Positions 16,564 to 25,154 of a stretch of DNA of 33,306 nucleotides are shown here, piece after piece (position 1 is the stretch's first letter; each line of letters opens with the position of its first letter). The position numbers and the translations under genes are program-made. This stretch comes from Leptofilum sp050292445 (GTDB lineage Bacteria; Chloroflexota; Anaerolineae; Promineifilales; Promineifilaceae): contig JBNKLQ010000030.1 of NCBI GenBank assembly GCA_050292445.1, forward strand, positions 1 through 33,306, written 5' to 3'. The notes under the pieces are model-generated. The model ran no database searches. It was not told the origin of the DNA and was given only the letters and a program-made list of their open reading frames with translations.

Positions 16564-16744
16564 ATGTATACATTACTACTCTCTTGATTTAGGTGGACGG
16601 TTCACTTCCAGCTATCAAGCCTGCCGATTTTAGACCTCCAATGTATACAAAATTATAGGAGTTTATTCATTTTGCCTAATTATTGCTCATTTTTTGTGGG
16701 TTTTTTGGTGAAAGTTTGCCAATTTTGCTCATTCATGTATACAA
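16564..16744. promoter_or_regulatory. Three ATGTATACAW palindromes, probable GntR/FCD operators
   Basis: ATGTATACAT at 16564-16573, ATGTATACAA at 16641-16650 and ATGTATACAA at 16735-16744, about 77 and 94 bp apart. They lie in the AT-rich divergent gap (16449-17028) between the VanA remnant/gntR and pcaD. The core TGTATACA is a perfect palindrome resembling FadR/FCD-type GntR operators. Their placement fits control of both directions by the adjacent regulator. I saw no other copy of the decamer in the window. Apart from a doubtful 40-codon frame at 16885 and two ACGGCCGT copies (16482, 16926), the rest of this gap shows nothing. Confidence 0.65.
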
Positions 16745-16884
16745 TAAGCGCAATCGATTCAACCTCAACAACATCTTTTTTATTAGCGTGTGTCACGGAA
16801 GACATGCTAACCAAATCTCGAAAAGTTTCAAAAACCTTGGAAGCAATCATGATTGCTAGCTTTAGGCACCCCTAAAAGGTCTCT

Positions 16885-17007
16885 ATGACTGAAAGTATCA
16901 GCCTTGGTTATCTTCTGGTTTACAAACGGCCGTTTACCCACCGGTCTGATTTGATCTGGGTGAACGACTCCATCAACACCATTCAGCTCAGCAAACAACA
17001 TGCGTAA
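16885..17007 (+). CDS. Possible 40-residue ORF or leader upstream of pcaD
   Basis: ATG 16885 with AAAGG about six bases upstream opens a 40-codon frame to TAA at 17005-17007, ending 21 bp before pcaD. It reads MTESISLGYLLVYKRPF and ends SINTIQLSKQHA. There is no recognisable domain. It could be a leader peptide, a gene remnant, or chance. The frame contains one ACGGCCGT octamer. Confidence 0.25.
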   Translation: MTESISLGYLLVYKRPFTHRSDLIWVNDSINTIQLSKQHA

Positions 17008-17028
17008 GAAGGATTCATTAGAGATTTA

Positions 17029-17805
17029 ATGAAATTTACAACCGCTAACAACATCACGGTGCATTACACTAGCGAAGGCGTCGCCAAAGGCACTCCCCTC
17101 GTTTTTATTAACTCGCTGGGTACAGACCTGCGCATCTGGAATGATATGGTGCCCCATTTTAGTAAACGCTACCACGTCATTCGTCACGACAAGCGCGGGC
17201 ATGGCCTGACAGATTGTCCGCCAGCACCGTACTCGATTCGGGACCACACCACAGATTTGGCTGATCTGCTGGATCAATTGGAAGTAACACAGGCCATCTT
17301 GGTCGGCATTTCTGTGGGTGGCATGATTGCTCTGGATTTCGCGGCGACCTGGCCGGAGCGGGTACAGTCGCTGGTGCTAAGTGATACAGCGCCGAAGATA
17401 GGAACGGCCGTTCTCTGGAACGAACGTATTGCCAATCTGCGCCAACATGGCATGGGTGCCCTCAGCGATATGATTTTGTCCCGCTGGTTTGCCAACTCTT
17501 TTGCCACAGAGCAGCCAGCAGCTTACCAGGGATATGCTAACATGCTCACGCGAATGCCCGTTGAAGGGTACACCGGCACCTGCGGAGCCATCCGCGACGC
17601 CGATTTAACAGAAGCGGCAAAAACAATCACCGCGCCAACTCTTGTTCTCTGCGGAGCAGAAGACATGGCCACCCCACCTGCATTAGTACACGGACTATGT
17701 GAACTGATTCCTCACGCCCAATACCAGAAAATTCCCGATGCGGGGCACCTGCCCTGCATCGAACAGCCAGACATCATGGCCCAACATATCGCTCAATTTA
17801 TATGA
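17029..17805 (+). CDS. pcaD: 3-oxoadipate enol-lactonase (beta-ketoadipate enol-lactone hydrolase)
   Basis: A 258-residue alpha/beta hydrolase. The oxyanion-hole region is VFINSLGTDLRIW and the family tract is YHVIRHDKRGHGLTD. The nucleophile is in LVGISVGGMIALDFA (S95), the acid in LCGAEDMATPP (about D213), and the histidine in AGHLPCIEQP (about H242). These match PcaD, which hydrolyses beta-ketoadipate enol-lactone to beta-ketoadipate. The pcaC, pcaH, pcaG and pcaB neighbours make the assignment specific. ATG 17029 is preceded by a loosely spaced AAGAAGGA. It is the first confident gene of the pca operon, downstream of the ATGTATACAW sites. Confidence 0.93.
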   Translation: MKFTTANNITVHYTSEGVAKGTPLVFINSLGTDLRIWNDMVPHFSKRYHVIRHDKRGHGLTDCPPAPYSIRDHTTDLADLLDQLEVTQAILVGISVGGMIALDFAATWPERVQSLVLSDTAPKIGTAVLWNERIANLRQHGMGALSDMILSRWFANSFATEQPAAYQGYANMLTRMPVEGYTGTCGAIRDADLTEAAKTITAPTLVLCGAEDMATPPALVHGLCELIPHAQYQKIPDAGHLPCIEQPDIMAQHIAQFI

Positions 17806-17910
17806 TCGTCATTTTTCTACATGCGCTCTCCCTGGCAACGCTACCGCTGCCGCCCTGCTCACTGATTCGGTAAATTCTATCTAGCATAGTTGAACCTTTT
17901 TGAGGAAACA

Positions 17911-18300
17911 ATGAGTGAAAACAAGTTTGAACAAGGCATGAAAGTGCGGCGGGCCGTGTTAGGCGATGCCCATGTGGACCGGGCCGAGGCCAACAAAACA
18001 TCGTTTGATGCCGATTTTCAGCAGTTCATTACCGAAACAGCCTGGGGCACCGTCTGGTCACGACCAGGGTTGGACCGAAAAACACGCCACCTGCTAACCA
18101 TTGCCATTCTGGCAGCACTGGGCAAAGAACATGAACTGGCTATGCACATTCGCGCCACGCGAAATACAGGTGTAACGCCCGACGAAGTCAAAGAGGTACT
18201 GATGCAAGTGGCCGTTTACGCAGGCGTTCCTGCCGCCAATACGGCAATGGCCATTGCCAAACGAATTTATATTGAGCTTGATGAGGAGGCAAAAAAATAA
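17911..18300 (+). CDS. pcaC: 4-carboxymuconolactone decarboxylase
   Basis: A 129-residue, all-helical CMD-family protein, the normal size for free-standing PcaC. It decarboxylates gamma-carboxymuconolactone to beta-ketoadipate enol-lactone. Family features are MKVRRAVLGDAHVDRA, the WGTVWSRPGLDRKTRHLLTI segment, HIRATRNTGVTPDEVKEVL and AVYAGVPAAN. ATG 17911 is chosen because GAGGAAAC is directly upstream; the frame extends to TTG 17890. The stop TAA shares one base with the pcaH ATG (TAATG), so translation is coupled. There is a gap of about 105 bp after pcaD with no visible terminator. Confidence 0.94.
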   Translation: MSENKFEQGMKVRRAVLGDAHVDRAEANKTSFDADFQQFITETAWGTVWSRPGLDRKTRHLLTIAILAALGKEHELAMHIRATRNTGVTPDEVKEVLMQVAVYAGVPAANTAMAIAKRIYIELDEEAKK

Positions 18301-19007
18301 TGACAAAACTGGTAACCTTCAACCCGCTGGATTGGGTTAGACACCCACCCTATCTGCACCCGCCATATAAATCGACGGTGAAGCGATCCCCTAGGCGACC
18401 CTTGATTCCACTGGCGCAAACCCTTTCAGAATTAACCGGCCCGGTTTACGGTGAAGATGAGATTGATCCACTGGATAACGATTTGACGAAAAACTCGGTG
18501 AAAACCGGAGAACCAATAGGCGAACGGATCATTGTCACCGGTCGGCTGTTGGATGATCAGGGCAAGCCTATTCCTAACGCCTTAATCGAAATTTGGCAGG
18601 CAAATGCGTGCGGCCGTTACATGCACAAAGTTGATCAGCACGACGCTCCCCTCGATCCCAACTTTCATGGTGCGGGCCGGATGCTCACCGATGAAAACGG
18701 CATTTACCGCTTCACCACCATTCGCCCTGGAGCTTATCCCTGGGGCAACCATTCCAACGCCTGGCGACCAGCCCATATTCATTTTTCTGTCTTTGGCGTC
18801 AACTTCTTACAGCGGCTAGTGACCCAAATGTACTTCCCCGGTGATCCGCTGCTGCCGTTGGACCCCATTTACAATGGCATTCCCGATGAAGATGCCCGTA
18901 ATCAGTTGATTTCTGTCTACGATCACGACGTCACTCAGCCAGAATGGGCACTGGGTTTCCGCTTTGATATTGTTGTCTGTGGCCCACGCCAGACACCATT
19001 CGAGTAA
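18300..19007 (+). CDS. pcaH: Protocatechuate 3,4-dioxygenase beta subunit
   Basis: A 235-residue intradiol dioxygenase, the iron-binding subunit. The expected non-haem Fe(III) ligands are visible: Y107 (ACGRYMHKVDQH), Y146 (GAYPWGNH), H159 and H161 (RPAHIHFSVFG). The N-terminal HPPYLHPPYKSTVKRSP and the GQPIPNALIEIWQAN-like strand (here QGKPIPNALIEIWQAN) are typical of PcaH. It cleaves protocatechuate with O2 to 3-carboxy-cis,cis-muconate, so the organism must see oxygen at least at times. The start overlaps pcaC's stop by one base; pcaG follows after 17 bp. Confidence 0.96.
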   Translation: MTKLVTFNPLDWVRHPPYLHPPYKSTVKRSPRRPLIPLAQTLSELTGPVYGEDEIDPLDNDLTKNSVKTGEPIGERIIVTGRLLDDQGKPIPNALIEIWQANACGRYMHKVDQHDAPLDPNFHGAGRMLTDENGIYRFTTIRPGAYPWGNHSNAWRPAHIHFSVFGVNFLQRLVTQMYFPGDPLLPLDPIYNGIPDEDARNQLISVYDHDVTQPEWALGFRFDIVVCGPRQTPFE

Positions 19008-19024
19008 CTGGAGAGGAGGACATT

Positions 19025-19582
19025 ATGAAACAATCAGCAAGTCAAACGGTCGGCCCTTACCTGAGAATTGGGCTGATTTATGGCGAAGCACAAAACGACC
19101 TGTTGCAGGAGCAGACAGTTGGCGAACGCATCAAAATTGCTGGTGTGGTGCGAGATGGAGATGGCCAGCCAATTCCCGATGCAATGATAGAAATCTGGCA
19201 GCCGGATGCAAATGGTATCTACAATCACCCAACTGATCCCATGAACGCGCAGGCTGATCCTCATTTTCGTGGATTTGGAAGAGCAGAAACACGCAACGAG
19301 GGTGTTTTTGAATTCAAAACGATTAAGCCGGGCAGCCGGGATGGGCAAGCGCCTTATATCAACGTCAACGTTTTTGCCCGTGGCATGTTAATTCACGCGC
19401 TCACCCGCATCTATTTTGCGGATGAACCAGCCAATGCCGACGATCCCGTCTTGAATGCGGTAGACAGCAACCGTCGGCATACGCTCATTGCCATACCGGA
19501 ACAATCTGGCGATGATTCAACGTATCGCTTTGATATTCACGTACAAGGGGAGGAGGAAACCGTATTTTTCAGTCCAGAGTAG
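19025..19582 (+). CDS. pcaG: Protocatechuate 3,4-dioxygenase alpha subunit
   Basis: A 185-residue partner of PcaH. The hallmark N-terminus SASQTVGPYLRIGL (family TPSQTVGPF) is present, with DGDGQPIPDAMIEIWQPDAN and FEFKTIKPG. The equatorial/axial iron ligands of the beta subunit are not conserved here (the HIH region reads PYINVNVFARGML), as expected for the structural alpha subunit. GAGGAGG lies just before the ATG at 19025. It is followed after 43 bp by the MetE-like gene. Confidence 0.95.
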   Translation: MKQSASQTVGPYLRIGLIYGEAQNDLLQEQTVGERIKIAGVVRDGDGQPIPDAMIEIWQPDANGIYNHPTDPMNAQADPHFRGFGRAETRNEGVFEFKTIKPGSRDGQAPYINVNVFARGMLIHALTRIYFADEPANADDPVLNAVDSNRRHTLIAIPEQSGDDSTYRFDIHVQGEEETVFFSPE

Positions 19583-19625
19583 AACAGTTTGACAAATCGA
19601 CCACATTTTTGAAGGAGAGCAAATC

Positions 19626-20738
19626 ATGTCAAGGACAAACCCACCATTCCGTGCTGACCATGTGGGCAGCCTGTTAAGACCTAAATCCTTATTAGACATG
19701 CGCGCCCGTTATCATAGTGGGGATATTAGCGCCGAGGAGTTGCGTGCAGCCGAAGATAAGGCAATTCGTGACGCAGTAAAAAAACAAGAAAACGTCGGCT
19801 TACAAAGCATCACAGATGGCGAATTTCGGCGCACCTACTTTCACCTTGACTTTTTGGAGCAGGTGGGGGGCGTCACAGTCAGTGGGGCCATTGAAGCTAA
19901 CCCGGATGCCAAACCAGCCAAAGATGGCTTTACGCCCCCCCGACTGGCTGTGACTGGAAAGTTGCAACACACAAAAAATATCCAGGTGGATGATTTTAAC
20001 TTTCTACAATCGCAGGTCAGCGCCACGCCAAAAGTTTCCATTCCTTCACCGACAATGGTCCATTTTCGCGGCGGGCGGGCTGCAATTGACATCAATTCTT
20101 ACCCAGACATGGATGAGTTTTTCGAAGACCTGGCACAAGTTTATCGAGACGAAATCCAGGTGCTGTATGATGCGGGCTGCCGCTACATTCAGATGGACGA
20201 TACAAATCTGGCCTATTTGTGCGACCCTCAAATGCGTCAGGGAGCGATTGATCGCGGTGACGATCCCAATGAACTGCCGCGCACCTATGCCGCGCTGATC
20301 AATTCGGTAATAGACGGCCGTCCCGAAGACCTAACCATTGGCGTACACATGTGCCGAGGCAACTTCCGTAGCACCTGGTTTGCCCAGGGCGGCTATGAAC
20401 CAGTGGCCGAAGTGTTGTTCAACGAGATGAACGTCGATGCTTACTTCATGGAATACGACGACGAACGGTCTGGTGATTTTTCACCGCTGCGCTTTGTGCC
20501 GGAGAACAAGACCGTGGTGCTGGGCGTGGTTACCTCCAAAACGGGCGACTTGGAAGACAAGGATTACATCATCCAGCGCATTAAGGAGGCAGCCAACTAC
20601 ATGCCGTTGGAGAATATGTGCCTCAGTCCACAGTGCGGCTTTTCCAGCACGGTACACGGCAATGAACTGACAGAAGACGCGCAGTGGGCCAAACTGGAGA
20701 TGATTGTGAATATTGCTCGGGAGGTTTGGGGAGATTAG
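19626..20738 (+). CDS. Single-domain cobalamin-independent methionine synthase-like (core MetE/MetE-C) methyltransferase
   Basis: A 370-residue protein corresponding to the C-terminal catalytic half of MetE only. The N-terminus FRADHVGSLLRPKSLLDMRA is typical of this subfamily. All four zinc ligands can be placed: H241 and C243 (VHMCRGNFR), a Glu near 276 (FMEYDDE) and C337 (SPQCGFSST). The family includes core MetE, which takes methyl from methylated corrinoid proteins, and the Zn-dependent thiol alkyltransferases such as epoxyalkane:CoM transferase. The true substrate is therefore open. GAAGGAG precedes the ATG. Its location between pcaG and pcaB is odd and suggests handling of methyl groups from methoxyaromatics, or mere operon hitch-hiking. 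Confidence 0.9.
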   Translation: MSRTNPPFRADHVGSLLRPKSLLDMRARYHSGDISAEELRAAEDKAIRDAVKKQENVGLQSITDGEFRRTYFHLDFLEQVGGVTVSGAIEANPDAKPAKDGFTPPRLAVTGKLQHTKNIQVDDFNFLQSQVSATPKVSIPSPTMVHFRGGRAAIDINSYPDMDEFFEDLAQVYRDEIQVLYDAGCRYIQMDDTNLAYLCDPQMRQGAIDRGDDPNELPRTYAALINSVIDGRPEDLTIGVHMCRGNFRSTWFAQGGYEPVAEVLFNEMNVDAYFMEYDDERSGDFSPLRFVPENKTVVLGVVTSKTGDLEDKDYIIQRIKEAANYMPLENMCLSPQCGFSSTVHGNELTEDAQWAKLEMIVNIAREVWGD

Positions 20739-20760
20739 ATCTCTTCGTAAGGTTACATAG

Positions 20761-22101
20761 ATGGCTCTTTCGCCTACAGATTCGCACCTGTTTGCCCCCT
20801 TGTTCGGTGATGCCGCAATCGCAGAGCAGTTCTCTGATGCGCGATTTGTGCGCACCATGCTGGACGTGGAAGCGGCCCTAGCTGCGGTACAAGGCCAGTT
20901 GGGCATCATCCCCATCAAAGCGGCTGACCAGATTGTGGCTGGTGCCAAAACGTTAGACGTAAATATTGAGCAGCTTCAGGCAGGCTTAGAAAAATCTGGC
21001 GTGCCGGTGATTGACCTGGTGCGCCAGTTGCGGGCGCATGTCGGGCAAGAAGCCGCCGATTACGTGCATTGGGGAGCCACGACACAGGACATCGTAGATA
21101 CGGCCCGCGTTTTGCAAATTCAGGCGGCGTTGGCTCTGTTTGAACCAATTCTTGAAGAAGTGATTGCCAACCTGGCTCAACTGGCTGACCAGCACCGGCA
21201 CACCGTAATGGCCGGGCGCACCCATTCCCAGCAGGCGCTACCTATCACCTTTGGCTTGAAAGTGGCCAACTGGCTGGCTCCGCTGCTGCGCCATCGGCAG
21301 CGACTATCCGAAATGAACCCACGGCTGCTCGTGGTTCAGTTTGGCGGGGCGGCTGGGACGTTGGCGGCATTGAGGGATGGGGGTACGGCCGTTCAAACCG
21401 CCCTGGCCCAAGAACTCAACCTCAACGTGCCACCCACTCCCTGGCATACTCAGCGAGACAATCTGGCCGAGCTGGCCAGCTGGCTCTCGCTAGTGAGCGG
21501 CAGTCTGGCCAAAATGGCGCAGGACATTATTTTGCTGGCCCAGTCGGAAGTAGCGGAAGTGCGCGAAACGGCCGATTCCAGCCGGGGCGGCTCCAGCACC
21601 ATGCCGCAAAAGCACAATCCCATTATCAGCGAGTTAATTATTGCGGCGGCACGGACCAATGCCTCGCTGCTGTCTGCCATGCACCAGGCGTTGGTGCAGG
21701 AGCACGAGCGGGCCACACATGGCTGGCAAATGGAGTGGCTGACGCTGCCGCAGATGGTGGGATTAACGGCCGTTTCCCTCAACAAAGCTCACCTCCTTAG
21801 CCAAAACCTGGTCGTTGATGCCGCTCAAATGCAGCAAAACGTAGCGGCGTCCAATGGCCTGATGCTAGCTGAAGCCATCACCTTTGCCCTGGCCCCCACC
21901 TACATGAGCCGCGCCGAGGCCAAGCAGCTAGTAAAGGCCGCCTGCCAGGTGGTGCTGCAAGAAAATCGGCATCTGGTGGATGTAGTGCGAGAGAAAACGG
22001 CCGTGCCTCTTGACTGGCAGACACTACGCGAAGAAGCTGCCTATTTGGGCACAGCAAACGAATTTATTGATCGGGTATTGGCCGATTGTAAAACAGACTA
22101 A
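20761..22101 (+). CDS. pcaB: 3-carboxy-cis,cis-muconate cycloisomerase
   Basis: A 446-residue member of the fumarase/aspartase superfamily. It has YVHWGATTQDIVDTARVLQI, the AGRTHSQQALPITFGLK segment and the signature GGSSTMPQKHNPI (around residues 275-290, flexible catalytic loop). The C-terminal extension is typical of PcaB and adenylosuccinate-lyase-like enzymes. In this operon it should convert 3-carboxymuconate to 4-carboxymuconolactone, the step between PcaHG and PcaC. ATG 20761 has a modest AAGG upstream. The stop overlaps the convergent universal-stress-protein stop by four bases, so no separate terminator space exists. Contains three ACGGCCGT octamers. Confidence 0.94.
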   Translation: MALSPTDSHLFAPLFGDAAIAEQFSDARFVRTMLDVEAALAAVQGQLGIIPIKAADQIVAGAKTLDVNIEQLQAGLEKSGVPVIDLVRQLRAHVGQEAADYVHWGATTQDIVDTARVLQIQAALALFEPILEEVIANLAQLADQHRHTVMAGRTHSQQALPITFGLKVANWLAPLLRHRQRLSEMNPRLLVVQFGGAAGTLAALRDGGTAVQTALAQELNLNVPPTPWHTQRDNLAELASWLSLVSGSLAKMAQDIILLAQSEVAEVRETADSSRGGSSTMPQKHNPIISELIIAAARTNASLLSAMHQALVQEHERATHGWQMEWLTLPQMVGLTAVSLNKAHLLSQNLVVDAAQMQQNVAASNGLMLAEAITFALAPTYMSRAEAKQLVKAACQVVLQENRHLVDVVREKTAVPLDWQTLREEAAYLGTANEFIDRVLADCKTD

Positions 22102-22586
22102 TTGATTTCTGCAGGTGGGTTCGTATTGTCGTCATCTACGGCGTAACGCCGCACCAATTCACCCGCTTCTACCACCAGCATCTCCACGCCTTTTTCCTTC
22201 ACCGTTTTGGCCAGAATCGTCAGATAGCGCTCGTCAGTTACACCGACACCCTCGCTCGACTTGCCGATGACAACCATCTCAACTCCTTTTTCAGCAATTA
22301 CCTCAGCCAGCGCTTCACGGAAGACCCCCTGCCGCACCATAATGTCGGCATCAACGCCAGCCTTACGCGCTCGGTCCTGGGCCATCCCCAGCAAAAACTC
22401 TCCCATTTCGTCCAGTTCGTGGGCCACGTCTACCAGCAGTGGGCTGGAGAGATTATCAAGAAATCGCACATCGGATACGTAGAGAAAAATCAGGCGCGCC
22501 TTCCGTTCTTTGGCCAAACGGATGGCCCACTGCTGGTTGAGAATGCTAGATTTGCCGCCGCGCGTGGGGCATAAAATGACAGGCAT
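22098..22586 (-). CDS. Universal stress protein (UspA family)
   Basis: A 162-residue single Usp domain. It begins MPVILCPTRGGKSS, followed by AIRLAKERKARLIFLYVSD, and has VEMVVIGKSSEG in the position of the ATP-binding GxxGxS loop. The consensus is only partly kept (GKSSEGVGVT), so ATP binding is not certain. AAGGAGG is five bases before the ATG. It begins 9 bp after the permease stop and is probably the last gene of the long minus-strand operon. Fused or adjacent Usp proteins often regulate transporters; a link to the permease is inferred. Confidence 0.88.
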   Translation of the reverse strand: MPVILCPTRGGKSSILNQQWAIRLAKERKARLIFLYVSDVRFLDNLSSPLLVDVAHELDEMGEFLLGMAQDRARKAGVDADIMVRQGVFREALAEVIAEKGVEMVVIGKSSEGVGVTDERYLTILAKTVKEKGVEMLVVEAGELVRRYAVDDDNTNPPAEIN

Positions 22587-22595
22587 GGGTCCTCC

Positions 22596-24308
22596 TTATG
22601 AACTAAAAATGGCAAAGCGAATGGCCAACCACAGGAAACCGGCCAGCAAGGTCAGGTAGGTGACCGGCAGCCCAACCTTCATGAATTCCTTGAAGGAAAT
22701 GGGGGAGTCGGCCTGGGCGGTGATGCCGGCGGTGACCAGGTTAGCTTCGGCGCTGATTAAAAAGCCATTGCCACCCATCGCTGCCCCCATCGACAGGGCA
22801 TAATACAGCACTTTGTTGTTGGCTCCGGGTACCGTACCTGAGAGAAATTCCACTACTGGCAACAGCGAAGCGGTAAGGGGAATATTGGCCACGGCTACCG
22901 ACATCGTGCCCACGCCAAACACCACAAACAAGACCGCCAGCGGCAGGCTGTCGCCAATTACGCCGCTGACAACCTGGGTAATGGCGCTGATCAACCCAAC
23001 CTCGCGCACCGCGCCGACCACAATGAACAAGGCCATGAAAAATACTAGCGTTGTCCAATCCACCGCTTTGATCATTTTTTGGATGTCCGGCTTCAGCCAG
23101 ACCAGCAGCACCGTGGCCCCCAGCAGGGCGGGCACAGCGGGCACAACGTGGAACCGTTCGCCAACCACAAACCCAATCAGGACTAGCAGAAAAACAACGC
23201 CTGATCGGGCCAGCACTTTGGGCTTTTCGATGCGAGCGTTTTGTTCTAAACGGCCGTACAAAACCGGCGAAATCCCACTGCTCTCCTTAAACAAATCCTG
23301 CCGATAATGATAAAGCACAAACGCGGCCATAAAAGCCAGCGCAATCAGCACCCCCACCGTCTGGTTGGCCAGGAAATCGGTGAAGCCAATGTCGGCGTAG
23401 GCCCCGATGAGGATGTTGGTCGGCGTGCCAATGAGGGTGGTGATGCCGCCCACGTTAGAAGCCAGCACTTCGGGAATAATCAGGGCCAGAGGATTGATGC
23501 CCAGCGCAATGCCAATTTGTAGGCTGATAGGCACCATCAGCAGCATGGTGGTGAAGTTGTCTAGCAAGGCAGAGGCAACGGCCGTAATCAACATCAGAAT
23601 CAACACCAACAGCCACAATCGCCCCCGGCTCAGCCGGTAAGCCTGGAACGCCATCCACTGAAAAATGCCCGTCTCCTCGATAATGGCGATAACGATCATC
23701 ATCGCCATCACCAGAAAAATCACTTCCCAATTAATGTATTCCAATGCCCGATCAAAATCGAAGATAAACCAGCTGGGGGCAAAGGCCCGGCCAATGAAGG
23801 TGCTGATAAAAATGATTGACAGCCCCACCAGGGAGGCCGTCGTGCTGTGCAGCTTCTCGAATGCGATGAGCAGCAAGACGAGGATAAAGGCGAGGGTAGC
23901 CACCCAAAAGCCAATGGTAATGTGCCGCTCCATCGTCAGGGAGCCAATGTTGTAAGCGCCGTTATTTTGCAGCTGTTGGCGTACGGCCGTATCCAGAGGC
24001 AATGTAAGGGTGGTGAAATGCGGCCGTTCAATCACCAAGTCCGTCCCGGCAGCGGGCAGTTGGGTCAACGCCAGCGCCCACGAGCCATCTTCCTGGCTTT
24101 CCACTTCCGCCTCGCCCACATGCACGGTGGCCGCATCAACCGGCTGTTCCTGGGCATCCAGCAGTTGGCCAATAAGGATGTAAGCAGCAGGCTCGTCTGT
24201 GGTTCGGCGTAACGGGGCTGCCTGAACGGCATAATGAAAGGCGGTAAAAAACAGCAGAAGCAGCAGTGGAACCAACGATCGCCGCCACGCATGCCAGAAT
24301 GCAATCAT
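22596..24308 (-). CDS. ArsB/NhaD/SLC13-like ion permease with an extra N-terminal beta domain
   Basis: About 570 residues. A signal-like helix (about 10-30) is followed by a soluble beta-rich segment (about 40-125) resembling a carboxypeptidase-regulatory/Ig-like fold (AYILIGQLLDAQEQPVDAAT, VHVGEAEVESQEDGSWALAL). Then come about eleven hydrophobic helices of the ion transporter superfamily: ASALLDNFTTMLLMVPI and SNVGGITTLIGTPTNILIGA in the first half, and SVAVANIPLTASLLPVV and MGAAMGGNGFLISAEANLV in the second. These are P-protein/ArsB-type signatures. The transported ion (arsenite, Na+/H+ or a dicarboxylate) cannot be told. ATG 24308 is preferred: AGGGG is 8 bases upstream of it but only 2 from ATG 24314. 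Confidence 0.88.
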   Translation of the reverse strand: MIAFWHAWRRSLVPLLLLLFFTAFHYAVQAAPLRRTTDEPAAYILIGQLLDAQEQPVDAATVHVGEAEVESQEDGSWALALTQLPAAGTDLVIERPHFTTLTLPLDTAVRQQLQNNGAYNIGSLTMERHITIGFWVATLAFILVLLLIAFEKLHSTTASLVGLSIIFISTFIGRAFAPSWFIFDFDRALEYINWEVIFLVMAMMIVIAIIEETGIFQWMAFQAYRLSRGRLWLLVLILMLITAVASALLDNFTTMLLMVPISLQIGIALGINPLALIIPEVLASNVGGITTLIGTPTNILIGAYADIGFTDFLANQTVGVLIALAFMAAFVLYHYRQDLFKESSGISPVLYGRLEQNARIEKPKVLARSGVVFLLVLIGFVVGERFHVVPAVPALLGATVLLVWLKPDIQKMIKAVDWTTLVFFMALFIVVGAVREVGLISAITQVVSGVIGDSLPLAVLFVVFGVGTMSVAVANIPLTASLLPVVEFLSGTVPGANNKVLYYALSMGAAMGGNGFLISAEANLVTAGITAQADSPISFKEFMKVGLPVTYLTLLAGFLWLAIRFAIFSS

Positions 24309-24359
24309 ACTCATGACCCCTTTCTTCTGAGATTCTCCCCTACAGAAAAGAATATTATG

Positions 24360-25154
24360 TCAATTGATGTTGTTTAACTGAGTCATGATTTGGGCAACGG
24401 CCGTAACCGCCAAAGAGTGATTGTTTAGTTCGATGAACGGCCGTCCCGCTAGTTCCAAAGCTGCCAGTTCTTCATCTGGTGGCACCACCCCTAGCAAAGG
24501 AATCCCCATTTTGTCGATGTGCGCTTGCAGCACGTCAGGCACCGGGCCGCTCAGCCGGTTGAGGATCAAACCGGTGTGCTCAATCTCGATGTCCAGCTCA
24601 TGGCGAAAAGCAGCAATGCGTTCCGCCGCCACAATGCTGCGCAGCGTCGGCTCGGACACAATGAGCAGATGCTGCACCGCCCGCGTGGTGCGTCGGCTCA
24701 GATGCTCCATCCCCGCCTCGTTGTCAATCACCACGTAGCGATAATTTTTGCTGATGGAATCGACCACCTGTCGCAAATTGTGGTTCACGGCACAGTAGCA
24801 GCCCTGCCCCTCTGGCTGCCCCATGGCTATCAGGTCAAACCGGTCCCCCTCGGACAGCGCCGAGCGAATCTGGTAATCCAGGTATTCCTGCTTGGTGGAG
24901 CCACCGGCCACGGTGCCCATCGCTGCACCACCGGCCGTCAGCGATTGCTTTACCTGGCTCAACAAATCTTCGCGGATGTCGCCCACTGTCCAGTCCAGGT
25001 CCAGCCCCAACACCATGTTCAAATTACTGCTGGGATCGGCGTCAATGGCCAGGACGGCCCCCGGCTGCGTTTCGACCAAATTTTTGATGATCAGCCCGGC
25101 AATGGTGGTCTTACCTACGCCTCCCTTACCCGCGAGTGCAATGGTTGTTGTCAT
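24360..25154 (-). CDS. cooC: CooC-type CO dehydrogenase maturation ATPase (copy A)
   Basis: A 264-residue MinD/ParA-like P-loop ATPase. The deviant Walker A GKGGVGKTT (9-17) has the signature lysine, then AIDADPSSNLNMVLGL, the CooC-specific C-x-C (GQGCYC, C119 and C121) and VIDNEAGMEHLSRRTTRAV. CooC/AcsF proteins dimerise with ATP and nickel at the CxC and help insert Ni into CODH or acetyl-CoA synthase. The start overlaps the stop of copy B by four bases. No CODH gene is in the window. The second part of the CooC motif set (EAGMEHL) is fully conserved. Confidence 0.9.
   Translation of the reverse strand: MTTTIALAGKGGVGKTTIAGLIIKNLVETQPGAVLAIDADPSSNLNMVLGLDLDWTVGDIREDLLSQVKQSLTAGGAAMGTVAGGSTKQEYLDYQIRSALSEGDRFDLIAMGQPEGQGCYCAVNHNLRQVVDSISKNYRYVVIDNEAGMEHLSRRTTRAVQHLLIVSEPTLRSIVAAERIAAFRHELDIEIEHTGLILNRLSGPVPDVLQAHIDKMGIPLLGVVPPDEELAALELAGRPFIELNNHSLAVTAVAQIMTQLNNIN

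Noticed and set aside
16672..16875. 67-codon plus-strand open frame in the gntR-pcaD gap
   Set aside because: It crosses one of the operator palindromes, lacks a ribosome-binding site and has Ser/Phe-rich content expected from AT-rich non-coding DNA.
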